Of a stretch of 64,000 bases of DNA, positions 54,039 through 64,000 are shown in pieces. Position numbers and translations under genes: made by a program. Numbering within the stretch: the first letter of the stretch is position 1; each line of letters starts with the position of its first letter. The notes beneath the pieces are model-generated. The model searched no databases and was not told the DNA's origin. It saw nothing but the letters and a program-made list of their open reading frames with translations. This DNA is from Neoalteromonas arenosi (GTDB lineage: Bacteria; Pseudomonadota; Gammaproteobacteria; Enterobacterales; Alteromonadaceae): NCBI RefSeq assembly GCF_030362855.1, contig NZ_JAUCBP010000007.1:682675-746674 (forward strand), read 5' to 3'.

Positions 54039-54212
54039 CTAACGGGTAAGTCCTAGGCTTCTGTCTTCGAGTGCTTCTCTCCAGCCTCCTAACCATTGCG
54101 ACCTGGCGTCTGAGGTCTGAAATGGACAAATATCTTTTGAACGTCCAGAAATTCCTGCTTGATAACCTTTTGCGTGAGCACGCGTCAACTTGTCTCTTTT
54201 TTGTCTTTTCAT
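54039..54212 (-). CDS. rmf: ribosome modulation factor
   Basis: A 57-residue basic protein read directly from the minus strand: MKRQKRDKLTRAHAKGYQAG, then ISGRSKDICPFQTSDARSQWLGGWREALED. This is the full RMF pattern; it dimerises ribosomes to 100S in stationary phase. The ATG is preceded by GAGG. Convergent with fabA, as in E. coli where rmf and fabA are neighbours. Confidence 0.96.
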   Translation of the reverse strand: MKRQKRDKLTRAHAKGYQAGISGRSKDICPFQTSDARSQWLGGWREALEDRSLGLTR

Positions 54213-54521
54213 TGAGTTACCTCGGTTGAATTAAACACAAGGCGCTTTTTGAACTTCTTTCTCTTTCTGTCGCAATTTTGCTGTAAAGTTTTGCAGCGCC
54301 ACTATTAGAGATAGAGGATCACTGAAGCGCATTCAAGTGCAAATAATCAAGAACACTATTGACATCGCTTAACATGATGAAAGTTTTATGAATTTTTTAT
54401 TACACTATTTGGTTATAAATTTAGGCGTTTTTATGGTTAAAAAGAACGCAAAAAAATGGAACTTATCAGCAGTGCTTTTTTCACATAAAAAAGCCCGCAT
54501 CAGCTTGCTTGTAACGATTCC
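54213..54521. other. intergenic region upstream of rmf and downstream of the DUF3466 gene
   Basis: About 310 bp, AT-rich. It holds the rmf upstream region at its left end and a weak terminator-like hairpin at its right end. A 69-codon frame on the plus strand (54388-54597) has no good ribosome site and runs into the DUF3466 gene, so it is not called. Confidence 0.5.
54482..54512 (-). terminator. weak intrinsic terminator after the DUF3466 gene
   Basis: On the minus strand, AAGCAAGC, loop TGAT, GCGGGCTT and a T-run. The stem has two mismatched pairs, so efficiency is doubtful. Confidence 0.4.
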
Positions 54522-56225
54522 TCAGACTTTTCGTCTGCGTCTTACTATCATGGCTAGCAACAATGCGACTAATCCAAAATTCCAGCTCGCTCCCTGACGT
54601 TCAATGACCTCAACCTCAAACTGGCAGTCGTCAATTTCACCATTCGGTATAGGAATTAATTTAACCGCATAGACAGTATCAACTAACGTCGTTTCGCCAG
54701 CATCGTTTAACACAGGCTCACCATTGACCTCTTTGCTTGGCGCACGCAAACGCGCATTTACAACTATTTCGTTGTTATTATTGATATCAACAGCATCCAC
54801 TAGCGTATATTCGCTATCACACTCTATCAGCGTATTGAGGTTAATAAACTCTTGAGTATCAATGTTAAACATGAAAGCATTTTTTTCGCGCACAGTTTCA
54901 ACTGACGCTTCAACTTCACTTTCACCCACTATGATGTTGTTGTCGTTTATTGCCCGCGGGGTTGTACCTGCGGTGGAGAAAAAGCCTGAAGGATACTCTA
55001 CAGTTTCTGTCGCTAGGTCATATACAAACAGTGTTTCACGCGATACACCATTCGATTCTCGCGTTACTGTACCAACGATGTAGTCGTCATTTATCAGTAA
55101 TGCGTTGCTCAATTGATTTTCTTCACGCGGTAGCAATTCAGTGGTAACCCCATTGCTGTACATTGTTGCAACGAGCTGCGCCTCCGTTTGACCGAAGGAG
55201 CTACCTGGTCGAGTTACCACGACACCTTCACCGGTCATCGAATCGCCAACAGCAATACCAGCATCATTAATATCAAAAGCACGTGCAATATAATTAAATG
55301 TATCGTTTTCTTCTGGGGTAAATAGTAAGTCATACGTTTCTACATTAATCACCGCCCCATTCACATCCAACTGCCAAATGTGTGGTCGCGTGCGCGCTGA
55401 GGCTCGCAGCGCATTGGTCGTTCCTGCGCCGGTTTCACGGATGTTACGTAAACACAGCTCCTCAGGGATATCGCCACGTACCTCTGGATCAGCACAAGTA
55501 TCAATCAAATCAACACCACTGCCATATAATTCTGTTGCTCCAAAGCCAGCGACTTGCATATTAGAATTAATAGCATACGCTTCACTGTACCCACCTAAGC
55601 GCGTTTCCACTGAAGTTAAGCCTGTAGTTACCCCGTTAACCTCCACAAACCCCCGCGTAATATGGTCACTTAGCACAAACGTTTGTTCATCACCATCCGC
55701 GTTTACATAATCAACTGTCAAGTAGGGTGCATCACTACTACCGACAACAGTAGAGCTACCCAAAATGTCGCGTGCGCGCACATTTACGCTGTTGGTGTAG
55801 TCGTCAAAAGTCTCGGTTACGATATCCAACCCAGGAATGAGGTCATATTCTGCCCCCGTAACAAAATAACTCCGGAATTCTGCTAAGCGTTGCAGTGTTA
55901 CACTGTTATTTGCGCGGGCCGATAACAATAAGTTAACCAACGTTGTGTAGTCAGCTAAATTAAAGTTTCCCGCACGAGCTGCATCGACGTCGGTAAGCAA
56001 GTTGATTAACGATTCGCTGTCAAAATCCAACAAGGTTAAATCAATCGGTGGGTTAAATTCATTCTGCGTGGTTGCAACAACTGTCCCATCGTCAGCGATA
56101 GCTTGAGCGAAATGATTGATTGAAACAGTATCTAGAGGCAATGGCTCTAATCGATATTGGGCTGCATTAATACTACTTGCTGAAAATGCAATGGTTGCTG
56201 CCACTGCAAGCCTGGAAAACTTCAT
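54522..56225 (-). CDS. DUF3466 family exported protein with GlyGly-CTERM-like tail
   Basis: Protein of 567 residues with a signal peptide (MKFSRLAVAATIAFSASSINA) and a beta-repeat body resembling DUF3466 (HAF-repeat-like segments such as AINDNNIIVGESE, AVDINNNNEIVVNARL). The C-terminus is QGASWNFGLVALLLAMIVRRRRKV: a small-residue motif, a hydrophobic helix and an Arg cluster, the layout of GlyGly-CTERM sorting signals. Such proteins are thought to be processed by rhombosortase and exported by type II secretion. Function unknown. Confidence 0.82.
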   Translation of the reverse strand: MKFSRLAVAATIAFSASSINAAQYRLEPLPLDTVSINHFAQAIADDGTVVATTQNEFNPPIDLTLLDFDSESLINLLTDVDAARAGNFNLADYTTLVNLLLSARANNSVTLQRLAEFRSYFVTGAEYDLIPGLDIVTETFDDYTNSVNVRARDILGSSTVVGSSDAPYLTVDYVNADGDEQTFVLSDHITRGFVEVNGVTTGLTSVETRLGGYSEAYAINSNMQVAGFGATELYGSGVDLIDTCADPEVRGDIPEELCLRNIRETGAGTTNALRASARTRPHIWQLDVNGAVINVETYDLLFTPEENDTFNYIARAFDINDAGIAVGDSMTGEGVVVTRPGSSFGQTEAQLVATMYSNGVTTELLPREENQLSNALLINDDYIVGTVTRESNGVSRETLFVYDLATETVEYPSGFFSTAGTTPRAINDNNIIVGESEVEASVETVREKNAFMFNIDTQEFINLNTLIECDSEYTLVDAVDINNNNEIVVNARLRAPSKEVNGEPVLNDAGETTLVDTVYAVKLIPIPNGEIDDCQFEVEVIERQGASWNFGLVALLLAMIVRRRRKV

Positions 56226-56245
56226 TCACTATCCTGTTTAGTTAT

Positions 56246-58183
56246 TTATTCTAGCGCACTTTCTAATTCATCCCAGCGTGCATAAGCGTGTTCTAGCTTA
56301 GACTCGACGTCAGCTAGCTGGTCAAGCACAGACTTGGTTTCATCTGCTGGCTGGTTGAAGAATTTTGGGTCGTTAATTGTCTCTTGTAATTCAGTTTGTT
56401 CAGTTTCTAGCGTGGCAATTAAGGTCGGTAAACCATCTAATTCACGCTGATCTTTATATGATAACTTTTTGTTGCGCTTCGGAGAAGCCTCCGATTGCTT
56501 AACGCCATCGCTATGACCCGAAAATGATGGGTTAGTTTCATTCTTTTTAGTCTTTATCGGTGATTGCGATTGCTCTGTCAGTTTGTGTTTAGCATACCAA
56601 GCTTGAACATCGCTATAGCCACCCACAAACTCCTTAATTAAACCCTGGCCTTCAAAGAATAAACTCGCACTAACGACATTATCTACAAACTCTCTGTCGT
56701 GACTCACGAGCAACAGTGTGCCCTCATAGTCAACCAATAGAGACTCTAATAGTTCTAATGTTTCAACATCCAAATCGTTTGTCGGTTCATCGAGGATCAA
56801 CAGGTTATTCGGCTTTAACATAAGGCGAGCCAATGTGAGGCGGTTCTTTTCACCGCCTGACAGTGCGCGAACGGGTACGTTTGCACGCTCTGGCGCGAAT
56901 AAGTAATCTTGTAGATAACTCATCACATGACGTGGTTGGCCATTGACAACTAAATCGCGTTTACCATCACCGACAGTATCAATAACCGTCTTATCGAGAT
57001 CCAAATCACTGCGATGTTGATCAAAATAGGCTATTTCTAGGTTCACTCCCCGTAATACTGCACCTGATTGAGGCTCAAGCTCCCCTAGCAACAGTTTGAT
57101 CAAGGTACTCTTACCACACCCATTGGGACCGATGACCGCTACTTTGTCACCGCGCAAAATACTTACATCTAAGTCTGCCACTATCGGCTTGCCAGCTATT
57201 GAATACGATAAGCCATGGGTTTCAAACACCCGCTTACCCGAACGCTGAGCTTGGTTTTGCGTGACTTTTGCTGTACCCATTACGTTGCGCCGTGCTTTGC
57301 GTTCTTCACGTAGTGCTTTAAGTGCTCTAACCCTGCCTTCATTTCGCGTTCTGCGCGCTTTTATGCCTTGTCGGATCCAGACTTCTTCTTTGGCCAGTTT
57401 TTTATCGAATTCAGCATTATGGTTGGCTTCTACCTCTAAGTCTTCGGCCTTCTTCACAAGATAAGTGGCATAATCCCCTGGGTAGCTGGTCAATTTACCG
57501 CGGTCTAAATCAACAATACGCGTAGCGAGATTGCGAATAAACGCACGGTCGTGACTGATGAATACTATTGCGCCTGAAAACGCTTTCAAATGTGTTTCAA
57601 GCCACTGAATCATTTCGATATCTAAGTGGTTTGTCGGCTCGTCCAATAAAAGTACATCGGGGTTACCAACTAAAGCCCTCGCTAATGCAGCTTTACGGCG
57701 CCACCCACCACTCAACTCAGCTAATGACTGATTTGGGTCGAGTGACAACATCGTGAGTACATTGGCGATTTGTTGCTCTAGTTGCCATGCGTTGTGAGCC
57801 TCTAACTCTTCTTGTAACTGCTGTAAGCGGTTGAGCTGCTTTTCACTGGGGTCGTCAGAGACGACTTTTAGTTGCTTAAAGTAAGCCTTGAGAATGTCTC
57901 CGGCATCGCTCAGACCCTCAGCGACGTAGTCAAACATAGTGATCTGCACACTTTCTGGGGGATCTTGAGGCAAGCGTGCGATCTTGGTCTGACTGGGAAC
58001 GACCCGCACACCGTCGTCGTAGCTAATTTCGTTGGCTAACACTCGCATTAAAGTCGACTTACCGCTGCCATTGCGGCCAACTATACAAACACGCTCTTGG
58101 GGTTGCAGGTTGAATTCGACAGCATCGAGCAGTGGCGGCGTACCGTACAACACCGATACTTTCTTTAATTGGATCAAACTCAT
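56246..58183 (-). CDS. uup: ABC-F ATPase Uup
   Basis: Protein of 645 residues with two ABC domains: Walker A GRNGSGKST and GPNGCGKST, signatures LSGGWRRKAALA and LSGGEKNRLTLA, Walker B with LLLDEPTNHLD and LILDEPTNDLD, and a C-terminal charged coiled-coil domain (from about residue 570). There are no membrane segments. Acts on ribosomes or branched DNA. The ATG at 58183 overlaps the stop of the preceding gene (ATGA). Confidence 0.95.
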   Translation of the reverse strand: MSLIQLKKVSVLYGTPPLLDAVEFNLQPQERVCIVGRNGSGKSTLMRVLANEISYDDGVRVVPSQTKIARLPQDPPESVQITMFDYVAEGLSDAGDILKAYFKQLKVVSDDPSEKQLNRLQQLQEELEAHNAWQLEQQIANVLTMLSLDPNQSLAELSGGWRRKAALARALVGNPDVLLLDEPTNHLDIEMIQWLETHLKAFSGAIVFISHDRAFIRNLATRIVDLDRGKLTSYPGDYATYLVKKAEDLEVEANHNAEFDKKLAKEEVWIRQGIKARRTRNEGRVRALKALREERKARRNVMGTAKVTQNQAQRSGKRVFETHGLSYSIAGKPIVADLDVSILRGDKVAVIGPNGCGKSTLIKLLLGELEPQSGAVLRGVNLEIAYFDQHRSDLDLDKTVIDTVGDGKRDLVVNGQPRHVMSYLQDYLFAPERANVPVRALSGGEKNRLTLARLMLKPNNLLILDEPTNDLDVETLELLESLLVDYEGTLLLVSHDREFVDNVVSASLFFEGQGLIKEFVGGYSDVQAWYAKHKLTEQSQSPIKTKKNETNPSFSGHSDGVKQSEASPKRNKKLSYKDQRELDGLPTLIATLETEQTELQETINDPKFFNQPADETKSVLDQLADVESKLEHAYARWDELESALE

Positions 58184-58428
58184 TGTAAAAACCGTTCTAT
58201 ATCTTGTGCCGTAAACGGCCAACCAAGCTCTAGATCATTGTCTCTGCGTTTTAATACGGGAATACGTACCGCATACAAATGATAATCGTCAGGGTTTTCG
58301 CGAATGTTTCGCTTCTCTACACTAAACGTAACATTGTGCACCTGCTCTAGCTCAACTAAAGCCAGATCACAAAGGTGGCATTGAGGTCCGGTGAATAAAA
58401 TTAACTGCACTTTGTTAGTCGCCAACAC
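58180..58428 (-). CDS. glutaredoxin-family protein
   Basis: Protein of 82 residues, thioredoxin fold: [20 protein letters not shown] with the redox pair CHLC, cis-Pro in VRIPVLKR and ending FTAQDIERFL. Similar short glutaredoxin-like proteins (DUF836) lie between rlmL and uup in related bacteria. The frame opens with GTG at 58428, overlapping rlmL by 28 bases; GTG at 58410 is an alternative start. Confidence 0.87.
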   Translation of the reverse strand: MLATNKVQLILFTGPQCHLCDLALVELEQVHNVTFSVEKRNIRENPDDYHLYAVRIPVLKRRDNDLELGWPFTAQDIERFLQ

Positions 58429-60536
58429 TGATGAATTTTTGGGTTGCGTTTAAAGTCTTCAGGTAACGTTTCACCCGAGATGTTCTCGACACTTAAACCC
58501 AAGGCTTCGACTGCCACTTGATCGAGTTTAAAACTCCGCAGATTATTGGAAAAATAAATTACGCCGTTTTCAGTCAAGTTTCGGACGGCGTCAGCAAGCA
58601 GTGCCACATGGTCACGCTGCACATCCCACGTCCCCTCCATGCGTTTAGAGTTAGAAAACGACGGCGGATCGATAAACATTAAATCAAACTGTTTGTTGTT
58701 ATCAGCTAACCATTTAACGCAATCGGCTTGAATAAAACTATAAGCGCCGGTTAATCCATTGAGTTTGAAATTGTCCTTAGCCCAATCCAAATAGGTCTTT
58801 GACAAATCAACCGTGGTAATTGAGCGAGCGCCCCTCAATGCGCAGTGCACCGATACACTGCCGGTGTAGGCAAATAAATTTAATACGTGCTTTTGCTGTG
58901 CCTGCTCTGCGAACATTTGACGCGTTACACGATGGTCAAGGAATAAACCACAATCGAGGTAGTCAGTCGGGTTAATATAAAACTTAGCACCACTCTCCTC
59001 AACGACTATCCGAGACGACTGCTCAGCAACCTTTTGATATTGAGCGCTACCTTTCTGTTGACTGCGCACTTTAACCGCGATTTTTTGTGGATCAAAACCG
59101 GTGATACTCGGCAGTTGTATAATGATGTCATTCAACCGACGACGTGCTTTCTCAGCTGGAATATTTTTCGGCGGCGCGTATTCCTGCACCACTAACCAAT
59201 CGGCATAGACATCGATTGCCACGTTGTAATCAGGTAGGTCGGCATCGTAAATGCGATATGCATTGGTATTCGCTTTCTTTAAAAAGCGTTGTAGTTGTTT
59301 GATGTTCTTCTTCAGGCGATTGGCAAACTCACTTGTTGTTGATGAATCTCGAACTTCTAAATTCGCAGTATCCATGACGTAATTCGCAAGTTTACACTCG
59401 AGATTGCCGTTCATTAGCGCGTATTCGTTCTTTGCTCTTAGCTTTAACTGGCGTAACAAATCTCGCTGCGATGACAACAAACTGATACGCCAATTGGCAA
59501 AATTCTGCTTCAGCGCAATCCCCCACTGATTAAAAAATGGAACTAGGGTTGCCATGTCGCTCAGGCGCTCTCCGTATGGAGGATTTGACACCATAAAGCC
59601 TTCGTCTAAACCCTCAGGAACCAGACTTAATGCGTCTTGGCGCTGGAACTTTATGGCGTTAAATACTCCGGCTGCATCGGCATTCTTTTTGGCTATGGCG
59701 ATTAAACTAGACTGATTGTCATTGGCGACGATGGGCCCTTTGGGGTCACAAATACTGTCTTTAGCATGGCTTAAAATTGATTCCCACAGGCGTTGATTGT
59801 GTTGTTGCCATTGGGTAAAGCCCCATCGCTTGCGCGTTAGACCTGGCGCACGATTAGTACTAATCAGCGCAGCTTCAATAGCAATTGTTCCAGAACCACA
59901 CATGGGATCTAACATCGGTTTTGACTGCGCTTCAAGCCAACCGGAACGATAAAGAATAGCACTGGCGACATGTTCTTTTAATGGCGCTTCACCGGTTTCA
60001 CTGCGATAACCACGTTGATGCAAACTACCACCCGATAAATCGATACCGAGAGTTACCGTATCTCGCCATAAACGCGCTTGAATGATTACATCCGGATTGA
60101 GTTTATCGACATCGGGGCGAGCATTGCCTAGTCCGATAAAGTGATCAACGATGCCATCTTTTACTCTTTGTGCCGCAAACTGGCTATTCTTCAGTGCGCG
60201 ATTAGTGCCGCTAAAATTAATCATAAACGTCTGTTTAGCATCAAAATGCTGTTGCCACTCAATGCTCGATACAGTGTCATAAAGTTGTTGAGCGTTGTCC
60301 GCAGGGCCTTGGGTTAATACCCAAATCACACGGTTTGCGAGACGCGACCACAAGCAGAGACGGTAGGCATCAGCGAGCTCCGCCTCAACGATCACCTGGC
60401 CAGGCTTTAAACGCGGTTGTAAGTTTGGACAAATACGTGTGACTTCATCGCGAAGTAACTCGTCTAAGCCTCGGCTCGTGGTAAGAATAAGCATTTGCGG
60501 CGCACTGGCCGTTGCAATGTTCAAATTAAAGACCAT
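58401..60536 (-). CDS. rlmL: bifunctional 23S rRNA methyltransferase RlmKL
   Basis: Protein of 711 residues: THUMP domain (about 60-170), RlmL methyltransferase domain ([24 protein letters not shown]) and RlmK domain ([30 protein letters not shown]). It makes m2G2445 and m7G2069 of 23S rRNA. The ATG at 60536 overlaps the pyrD stop; an internal ATG at 60494 gives a shorter N-terminus closer to family length and may be the true start. Confidence 0.95.
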   Translation of the reverse strand: MVFNLNIATASAPQMLILTTSRGLDELLRDEVTRICPNLQPRLKPGQVIVEAELADAYRLCLWSRLANRVIWVLTQGPADNAQQLYDTVSSIEWQQHFDAKQTFMINFSGTNRALKNSQFAAQRVKDGIVDHFIGLGNARPDVDKLNPDVIIQARLWRDTVTLGIDLSGGSLHQRGYRSETGEAPLKEHVASAILYRSGWLEAQSKPMLDPMCGSGTIAIEAALISTNRAPGLTRKRWGFTQWQQHNQRLWESILSHAKDSICDPKGPIVANDNQSSLIAIAKKNADAAGVFNAIKFQRQDALSLVPEGLDEGFMVSNPPYGERLSDMATLVPFFNQWGIALKQNFANWRISLLSSQRDLLRQLKLRAKNEYALMNGNLECKLANYVMDTANLEVRDSSTTSEFANRLKKNIKQLQRFLKKANTNAYRIYDADLPDYNVAIDVYADWLVVQEYAPPKNIPAEKARRRLNDIIIQLPSITGFDPQKIAVKVRSQQKGSAQYQKVAEQSSRIVVEESGAKFYINPTDYLDCGLFLDHRVTRQMFAEQAQQKHVLNLFAYTGSVSVHCALRGARSITTVDLSKTYLDWAKDNFKLNGLTGAYSFIQADCVKWLADNNKQFDLMFIDPPSFSNSKRMEGTWDVQRDHVALLADAVRNLTENGVIYFSNNLRSFKLDQVAVEALGLSVENISGETLPEDFKRNPKIHQCWRLTKCS

Positions 60537-61533
60537 TTACAATTGTTTGAACCAATTTCGGTCCATGATAAATTAGCGCAGAATACACCTGAACAAGACT
60601 AGCACCGGCTTGGAGGCGTGCTTTAGCGGCCTCCGCCGAATCAATCCCGCCGACACTAATAATAGGCATGCGCTGTTCTAGCGCATCAGCAAGTACACGC
60701 GTAACGTGCAAACTCTTTTCGGTCAGTACCGACCCCGACAGGCCGCCGGCCTCATCAGCGTGCTCTAGGCCTTCAACCGTACTGCGATCCAATGTAGTAT
60801 TCGTTGCGATTACGCCGTCAATTTCAGCAGTGAGTAACGATGTAGCTATAGAGTTAATCTCCTCGTCGGATAAATCTGGCGCAATCTTTACTAACAGCGG
60901 TTTATAAGCGCCGTGTTGTTCACACAATTCACGCTGTCGCTGCTTTAAACCGGCCAGTAGCGCATCAAGCGCTTCACCATATTGTAAATTGCGTAGTCCA
61001 GGTGTATTGGGCGACGATATGTTAACGGTAATGTAGTCGGCGACGGCATAGACCTTGTCTAAGCATATCAGGTAATCATCCAGCGCATTTTCTTCAGGCG
61101 TGATTTTGTTTTTGCCAATGTTGATTCCCACAATACCATCAAATTTTGCCCGTTTAACCTGTTCAACAAGATAGTCCACACCTTTGTTGTTAAAGCCCAT
61201 GCGATTAATAATGGCTTTTTTCTCAGGGATCCTAAACAAGCGCGGCTTATCATTCCCGCTCTGAGGTAACGGAGTAGCAGTACCCACTTCAACAAAGCCA
61301 AACCCCATAGCTCCGAACGCGTCTACACATTCGCCATTCTTATCCAAACCTGCGGCTAAACCGACGGGGTTTGGGAATTGAAGACCGAACACCTCTACCG
61401 GTTTATTGGCCACTTTTTGCGAGTAAGTACAGCGCAACAAATTAGATTGAGAGTACTTTAACCAATTAATGGTCAAATCATGCGCTTTTTCGGGGTCACA
61501 GTTTAATAAGGCGTTTTGCACCAGTCCGTACAT
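60526..61533 (-). CDS. pyrD: dihydroorotate dehydrogenase (quinone), class 2
   Basis: Protein of 335 residues. N-terminal quinone-interacting helices ([17 protein letters not shown]), FMN barrel with [21 protein letters not shown], the catalytic Ser region [10 protein letters not shown] and GGIDSAEAA. Oxidises dihydroorotate to orotate in pyrimidine synthesis, feeding the membrane quinone pool. Confidence 0.97.
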   Translation of the reverse strand: MYGLVQNALLNCDPEKAHDLTINWLKYSQSNLLRCTYSQKVANKPVEVFGLQFPNPVGLAAGLDKNGECVDAFGAMGFGFVEVGTATPLPQSGNDKPRLFRIPEKKAIINRMGFNNKGVDYLVEQVKRAKFDGIVGINIGKNKITPEENALDDYLICLDKVYAVADYITVNISSPNTPGLRNLQYGEALDALLAGLKQRQRELCEQHGAYKPLLVKIAPDLSDEEINSIATSLLTAEIDGVIATNTTLDRSTVEGLEHADEAGGLSGSVLTEKSLHVTRVLADALEQRMPIISVGGIDSAEAAKARLQAGASLVQVYSALIYHGPKLVQTIVNGL

Positions 61534-61550
61534 AAGGGGTCACTATCCAG

Positions 61551-61578
61551 ATAAAAAAAAGCCCCGCATTGCGGGGCT
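61551..61578 (-). terminator. intrinsic terminator of the glutamate dehydrogenase gene
   Basis: On the minus strand the stem AGCCCCGC/GCGGGGCT with a three-base loop is followed by eight T. It lies 23 bp after the stop of the glutamate dehydrogenase gene, before pyrD. Confidence 0.9.
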
Positions 61579-61601
61579 ATAACTTCGCAATAGGTACTAT
61601 T

Positions 61602-63998
61602 TTAATGGTTTGCCTTCACGCTTAACAGCATCAATTCACGTAAAGCGACAGAAAACTTCGCAAAATCGTGTGTCGCACTGGTTTTGAACTCAGACATCAT
61701 GTGATACCAACGTTGTAGTAAAACCTCGTTGGCATCCATCCAATCATTCAAGATTACATTAGCGTCTTTTTCGTTTGGAGCATTAAGCAGCAAGTTATTG
61801 GTAATCGAACGCTGTTGCCAATCGAGCTCTTCTCGATACGAAGCACGTGCGAGTGCCTGCCAATGATTACTAACAGATTGATGGTTAATCTGGGTTAAGA
61901 ACCAATGCAGTTCAAGCTTAGAGCCCAACTGATAGTACAGTTTCGCTGCGATTGCGTTGCCGCGTTTGTCGGTTTGCGCGATTTGCGCCAAATCCAAGCA
62001 ACAGAACATATTACTAAAGCTAGCAACTGAGCGAGCAATTTCTTCTGGCACGCCCTGCTCCATTAATTTAGCCGTTTCGCGTTCAACCTCAGCGTATTCT
62101 TCTTTAACAAGGTATTCGCCCAGATTGTCGCGCAGATCGCGGTAAATTTCACAATATTGCTGAATCGCCTCATCAATAGCCAATGCTTGGTTACCGTGGC
62201 GCAAGTACCAGCGAGAAGCTCGGCGAATTGTACGACGCGCTTGTTCAAGCATGCTTAGCTGAACGTCTGCAGGTACTTTGTTATCGAGCTTCTCTATTGC
62301 TTCCCATAAATCGCCAATGCCAAATATTGCTTTAACGATACTGTATGCAATAGCAACTTCGGAAACCGATGCCCCCGTTTCTTCCTGCACACGGAACATA
62401 TAGTTAAGGCCCATATCGTTTACAATTTCATTGGTCAACTTAGTCGCAATAATTTCTTTGCGCAGTGGATGGTTTTGCATCTGCTTGGCAAACTTCTTGC
62501 GCAATACAGCAGGGAACGCGTTTACCAATAGCTGATCGTAATAAGGATTATCGGTAATTTCCGGCGTATTGAGTTGGTCTTTTAACACCATTTTGCCATA
62601 TGCAATCAACACAGACAGTTCGGGTCGCGTAAAGCCAGCATTAGATGCAAGACGATCAGACACTTCTTCATCGTTGGGAATAAACTCTAACTCACGATTC
62701 AGTTGTCCTTCGCGCTCTAAACCATGAATAAATCGTAACTGCTCTTTAATGAGACTTGCGCCGGCGCGCTCAGTGATCGATATCGACAGGGTTTGACGAT
62801 AACAGTCTTGTAAAACAATGGTCGAAACATCATCGGTCATGTCGTACAGCAACTTATTACGCTGCTTAACGGTAAGTTCGCCATCATTAACTAATGCATT
62901 GAGCAGGATCTTAATGTTTACTTCGTTATCCGAACAATCAACACCCCCTACGTTATCGATAAAGTCTGTGTTAACTCGGCCACCATTCGCAGCAAATTCG
63001 ATACGTCCCAATTGTGTTAGACCTAGATTACCACCTTCGCCGACGATCTTGGCGCGAACATCTTTACCATTAACCCGTAAGGAGTCATTGGCGCGATCAC
63101 CCACTTCATTGTGGCTTTCTTTACTGCCTTTAACATAAGTGCCGATACCGCCATTCCACATCAAGTCCACTTCCATTTTCAAAATGTTGTGGATCAGTTC
63201 TGTTGGCGTCATGGCATTTTGACGAGTATTCAACCACTTCTTCATCTCAGGAGAGAGTTTGATTGACTTTGCAGAGCGCAGAAAAATACCGCCGCCTTTG
63301 GAAATCAAATCTTGATTATAATCAGCCCATGACAAACTCGGGTTTTCAAACAAACGTTTGCGCTCGGCATAAGTCTTCGCAGCATCAGGGTTTGGATCAA
63401 AGAAAATGTGTAAGTGGTTAAAGGCTGCAATCAAACGCGTGTGCTCGGATAACAACATACCGTTACCAAATACGTCACCGGCCATGTCACCGACACCGAT
63501 ACAGGTAAAATCTGTGGTCTGGCAATCAATGCCAATTTCGCGGAAATGCCGTTTGACCGATTCCCAAGCACCACGCGCGGTAATACCCATTTTCTTGTGG
63601 TCGTAACCGATACTGCCACCAGAAGCAAACGCATCACCTAACCAGAAGTTGTATTCTTCAGAGATACCATTGGCGATATCTGAGAATGTCGCCGTGCCTT
63701 TATCGGCGGCAACAACCAAATACGGATCATCTTCGTCCAAGCGCACAACGTTTTCTGGGTGCACAATTTTGCCATCAACAATGTTGTCTGTGATGTCTAG
63801 TAAACTGCGGATAAAGGTGCGATAACACGCTTGTCCTGCTTCAAAGAATTCCTGACGCGACAATTCGGGCGATAAATTCTTACAAACAAAACCACCTTTT
63901 GCACCTACCGGAACAATAACGGTGTTTTTAACTTGCTGTGCTTTAACCAACCCTAAAATTTCCGTGCGGAAATCTTCTTGGCGGTCTGACCAACGCAA
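61602..63998 (-). CDS. gdhB: NAD-specific glutamate dehydrogenase, large type (partial)
   Basis: C-terminal half (about 799 residues) of the roughly 1600-residue bacterial NAD-glutamate dehydrogenase; the 5' part lies beyond the window end, so the apparent start is not real. Recognised by VIVPVGAKGGFVCKN, VVAADKGTATFSDIAN, GDMAGDVFGNGMLLSEH, MWNGGIGTYVKGSKESH and DNVGGVDCSDNEVNIKILLN, followed by the long helical C-terminal region. It converts glutamate to 2-oxoglutarate and ammonia. The gene is followed by a strong terminator and pyrD. Confidence 0.95.
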   Translation of the reverse strand: MRWSDRQEDFRTEILGLVKAQQVKNTVIVPVGAKGGFVCKNLSPELSRQEFFEAGQACYRTFIRSLLDITDNIVDGKIVHPENVVRLDEDDPYLVVAADKGTATFSDIANGISEEYNFWLGDAFASGGSIGYDHKKMGITARGAWESVKRHFREIGIDCQTTDFTCIGVGDMAGDVFGNGMLLSEHTRLIAAFNHLHIFFDPNPDAAKTYAERKRLFENPSLSWADYNQDLISKGGGIFLRSAKSIKLSPEMKKWLNTRQNAMTPTELIHNILKMEVDLMWNGGIGTYVKGSKESHNEVGDRANDSLRVNGKDVRAKIVGEGGNLGLTQLGRIEFAANGGRVNTDFIDNVGGVDCSDNEVNIKILLNALVNDGELTVKQRNKLLYDMTDDVSTIVLQDCYRQTLSISITERAGASLIKEQLRFIHGLEREGQLNRELEFIPNDEEVSDRLASNAGFTRPELSVLIAYGKMVLKDQLNTPEITDNPYYDQLLVNAFPAVLRKKFAKQMQNHPLRKEIIATKLTNEIVNDMGLNYMFRVQEETGASVSEVAIAYSIVKAIFGIGDLWEAIEKLDNKVPADVQLSMLEQARRTIRRASRWYLRHGNQALAIDEAIQQYCEIYRDLRDNLGEYLVKEEYAEVERETAKLMEQGVPEEIARSVASFSNMFCCLDLAQIAQTDKRGNAIAAKLYYQLGSKLELHWFLTQINHQSVSNHWQALARASYREELDWQQRSITNNLLLNAPNEKDANVILNDWMDANEVLLQRWYHMMSEFKTSATHDFAKFSVALRELMLLSVKANH

Positions 63999-64000
63999 GC

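Noticed and set aside
54388-54597. 69-codon plus-strand open frame between rmf and the DUF3466 gene
   Set aside because: No ribosome site, low-complexity start and overlap with the 3' end of the DUF3466 gene.

Overview
The window is chromosomal DNA of a marine-type gammaproteobacterium, most likely in or near the Alteromonadales (Colwellia/Thalassotalea/Pseudoalteromonas-like). This is inferred from gene order, moderate GC and protein character; no 16S gene is present. Several blocks keep classical gammaproteobacterial synteny: pgsA followed by tRNA-Gly, tRNA-Cys and tRNA-Leu; fnr-uspE-ttcA next to a complete cbb3 oxidase locus; prpB-prpC-acnD-prpF behind a GntR regulator; and fabA/rmf/uup/rlmL/pyrD/gdhB. 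I saw no insertion sequence, prophage or CRISPR array.

Layout. 1-1050: pgsA and a three-tRNA operon with a clear sigma70 promoter. 1064-5903: minor type IV pilins (a PilE-like gene on the minus strand, then fimT-, pilW-, pilX- and pilV-like genes on the plus strand); the last is an unusually large Cys/His-rich prepilin. 5977-10710: a small unknown protein, sulfurtransferase, sirtuin, LysE exporter, membrane protein, Bax-like glucosaminidase and DUF2987 protein. 10728-22695 (minus): diguanylate cyclase, rssA, ttcA, uspE, fnr, a TauE-like protein, ccoS, ccoI, ccoH and ccoPQON, with an FNR-type promoter in front of ccoN. 22897-26533: an unknown exported or anchored protein, a complementary bacterioferritin pair behind a Fur box, a CPA2 antiporter and an unknown protein. 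26585-29858 (minus): an overlapping hydrolase-SDR-flavin monooxygenase cassette. 29964-34084: glutamate-synthase-like flavoprotein, VOC protein, Gfo/Idh/MocA oxidoreductase, RDD and STAS-like proteins. 34575-38116: orphan MSHA-type pilin, small membrane protein, periplasmic binding protein and a second diguanylate cyclase. 38149-39716: a DecR-like regulator divergent from a CysK-like enzyme. 39721-46306: the 2-methylcitrate operon with palindromic operators. 46421-53202: yjdM, DUF2256, four different cryptochrome/photolyase family genes and a small basic protein. 53460-64000: fabA, rmf, a DUF3466 protein, uup, a glutaredoxin-like protein, rlmL, pyrD and the 3' half of NAD-glutamate dehydrogenase.

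How the parts work together. FNR is encoded beside the oxidase it probably controls: a near-consensus FNR box sits at the class II position before ccoN, and the maturation genes ccoH, ccoI and ccoS lie between the oxidase and fnr. The prp operon converts propionyl-CoA and oxaloacetate to pyruvate and succinate by the AcnD/PrpF route. Its GntR regulator gene carries two perfect 12-bp palindromes upstream and a third 10-bp core inside its own reading frame.

The most striking locus is the light-dependent repair island at 46.8-52.8 kb. It holds an FeS-type bacterial (6-4)-photolyase-like protein, a class I CPD photolyase, a CRY-DASH protein and a fourth member whose FAD-proximal region and Trp electron-transfer chain are altered, together with a 48-residue DUF2256 zinc-ribbon protein whose frame overlaps the FeS photolyase gene. 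The other strong candidate for something undescribed is the 685-residue PilV-like prepilin.

Three genuine small genes (ccoQ, the DUF2256 gene and rmf) were found by direct reading.
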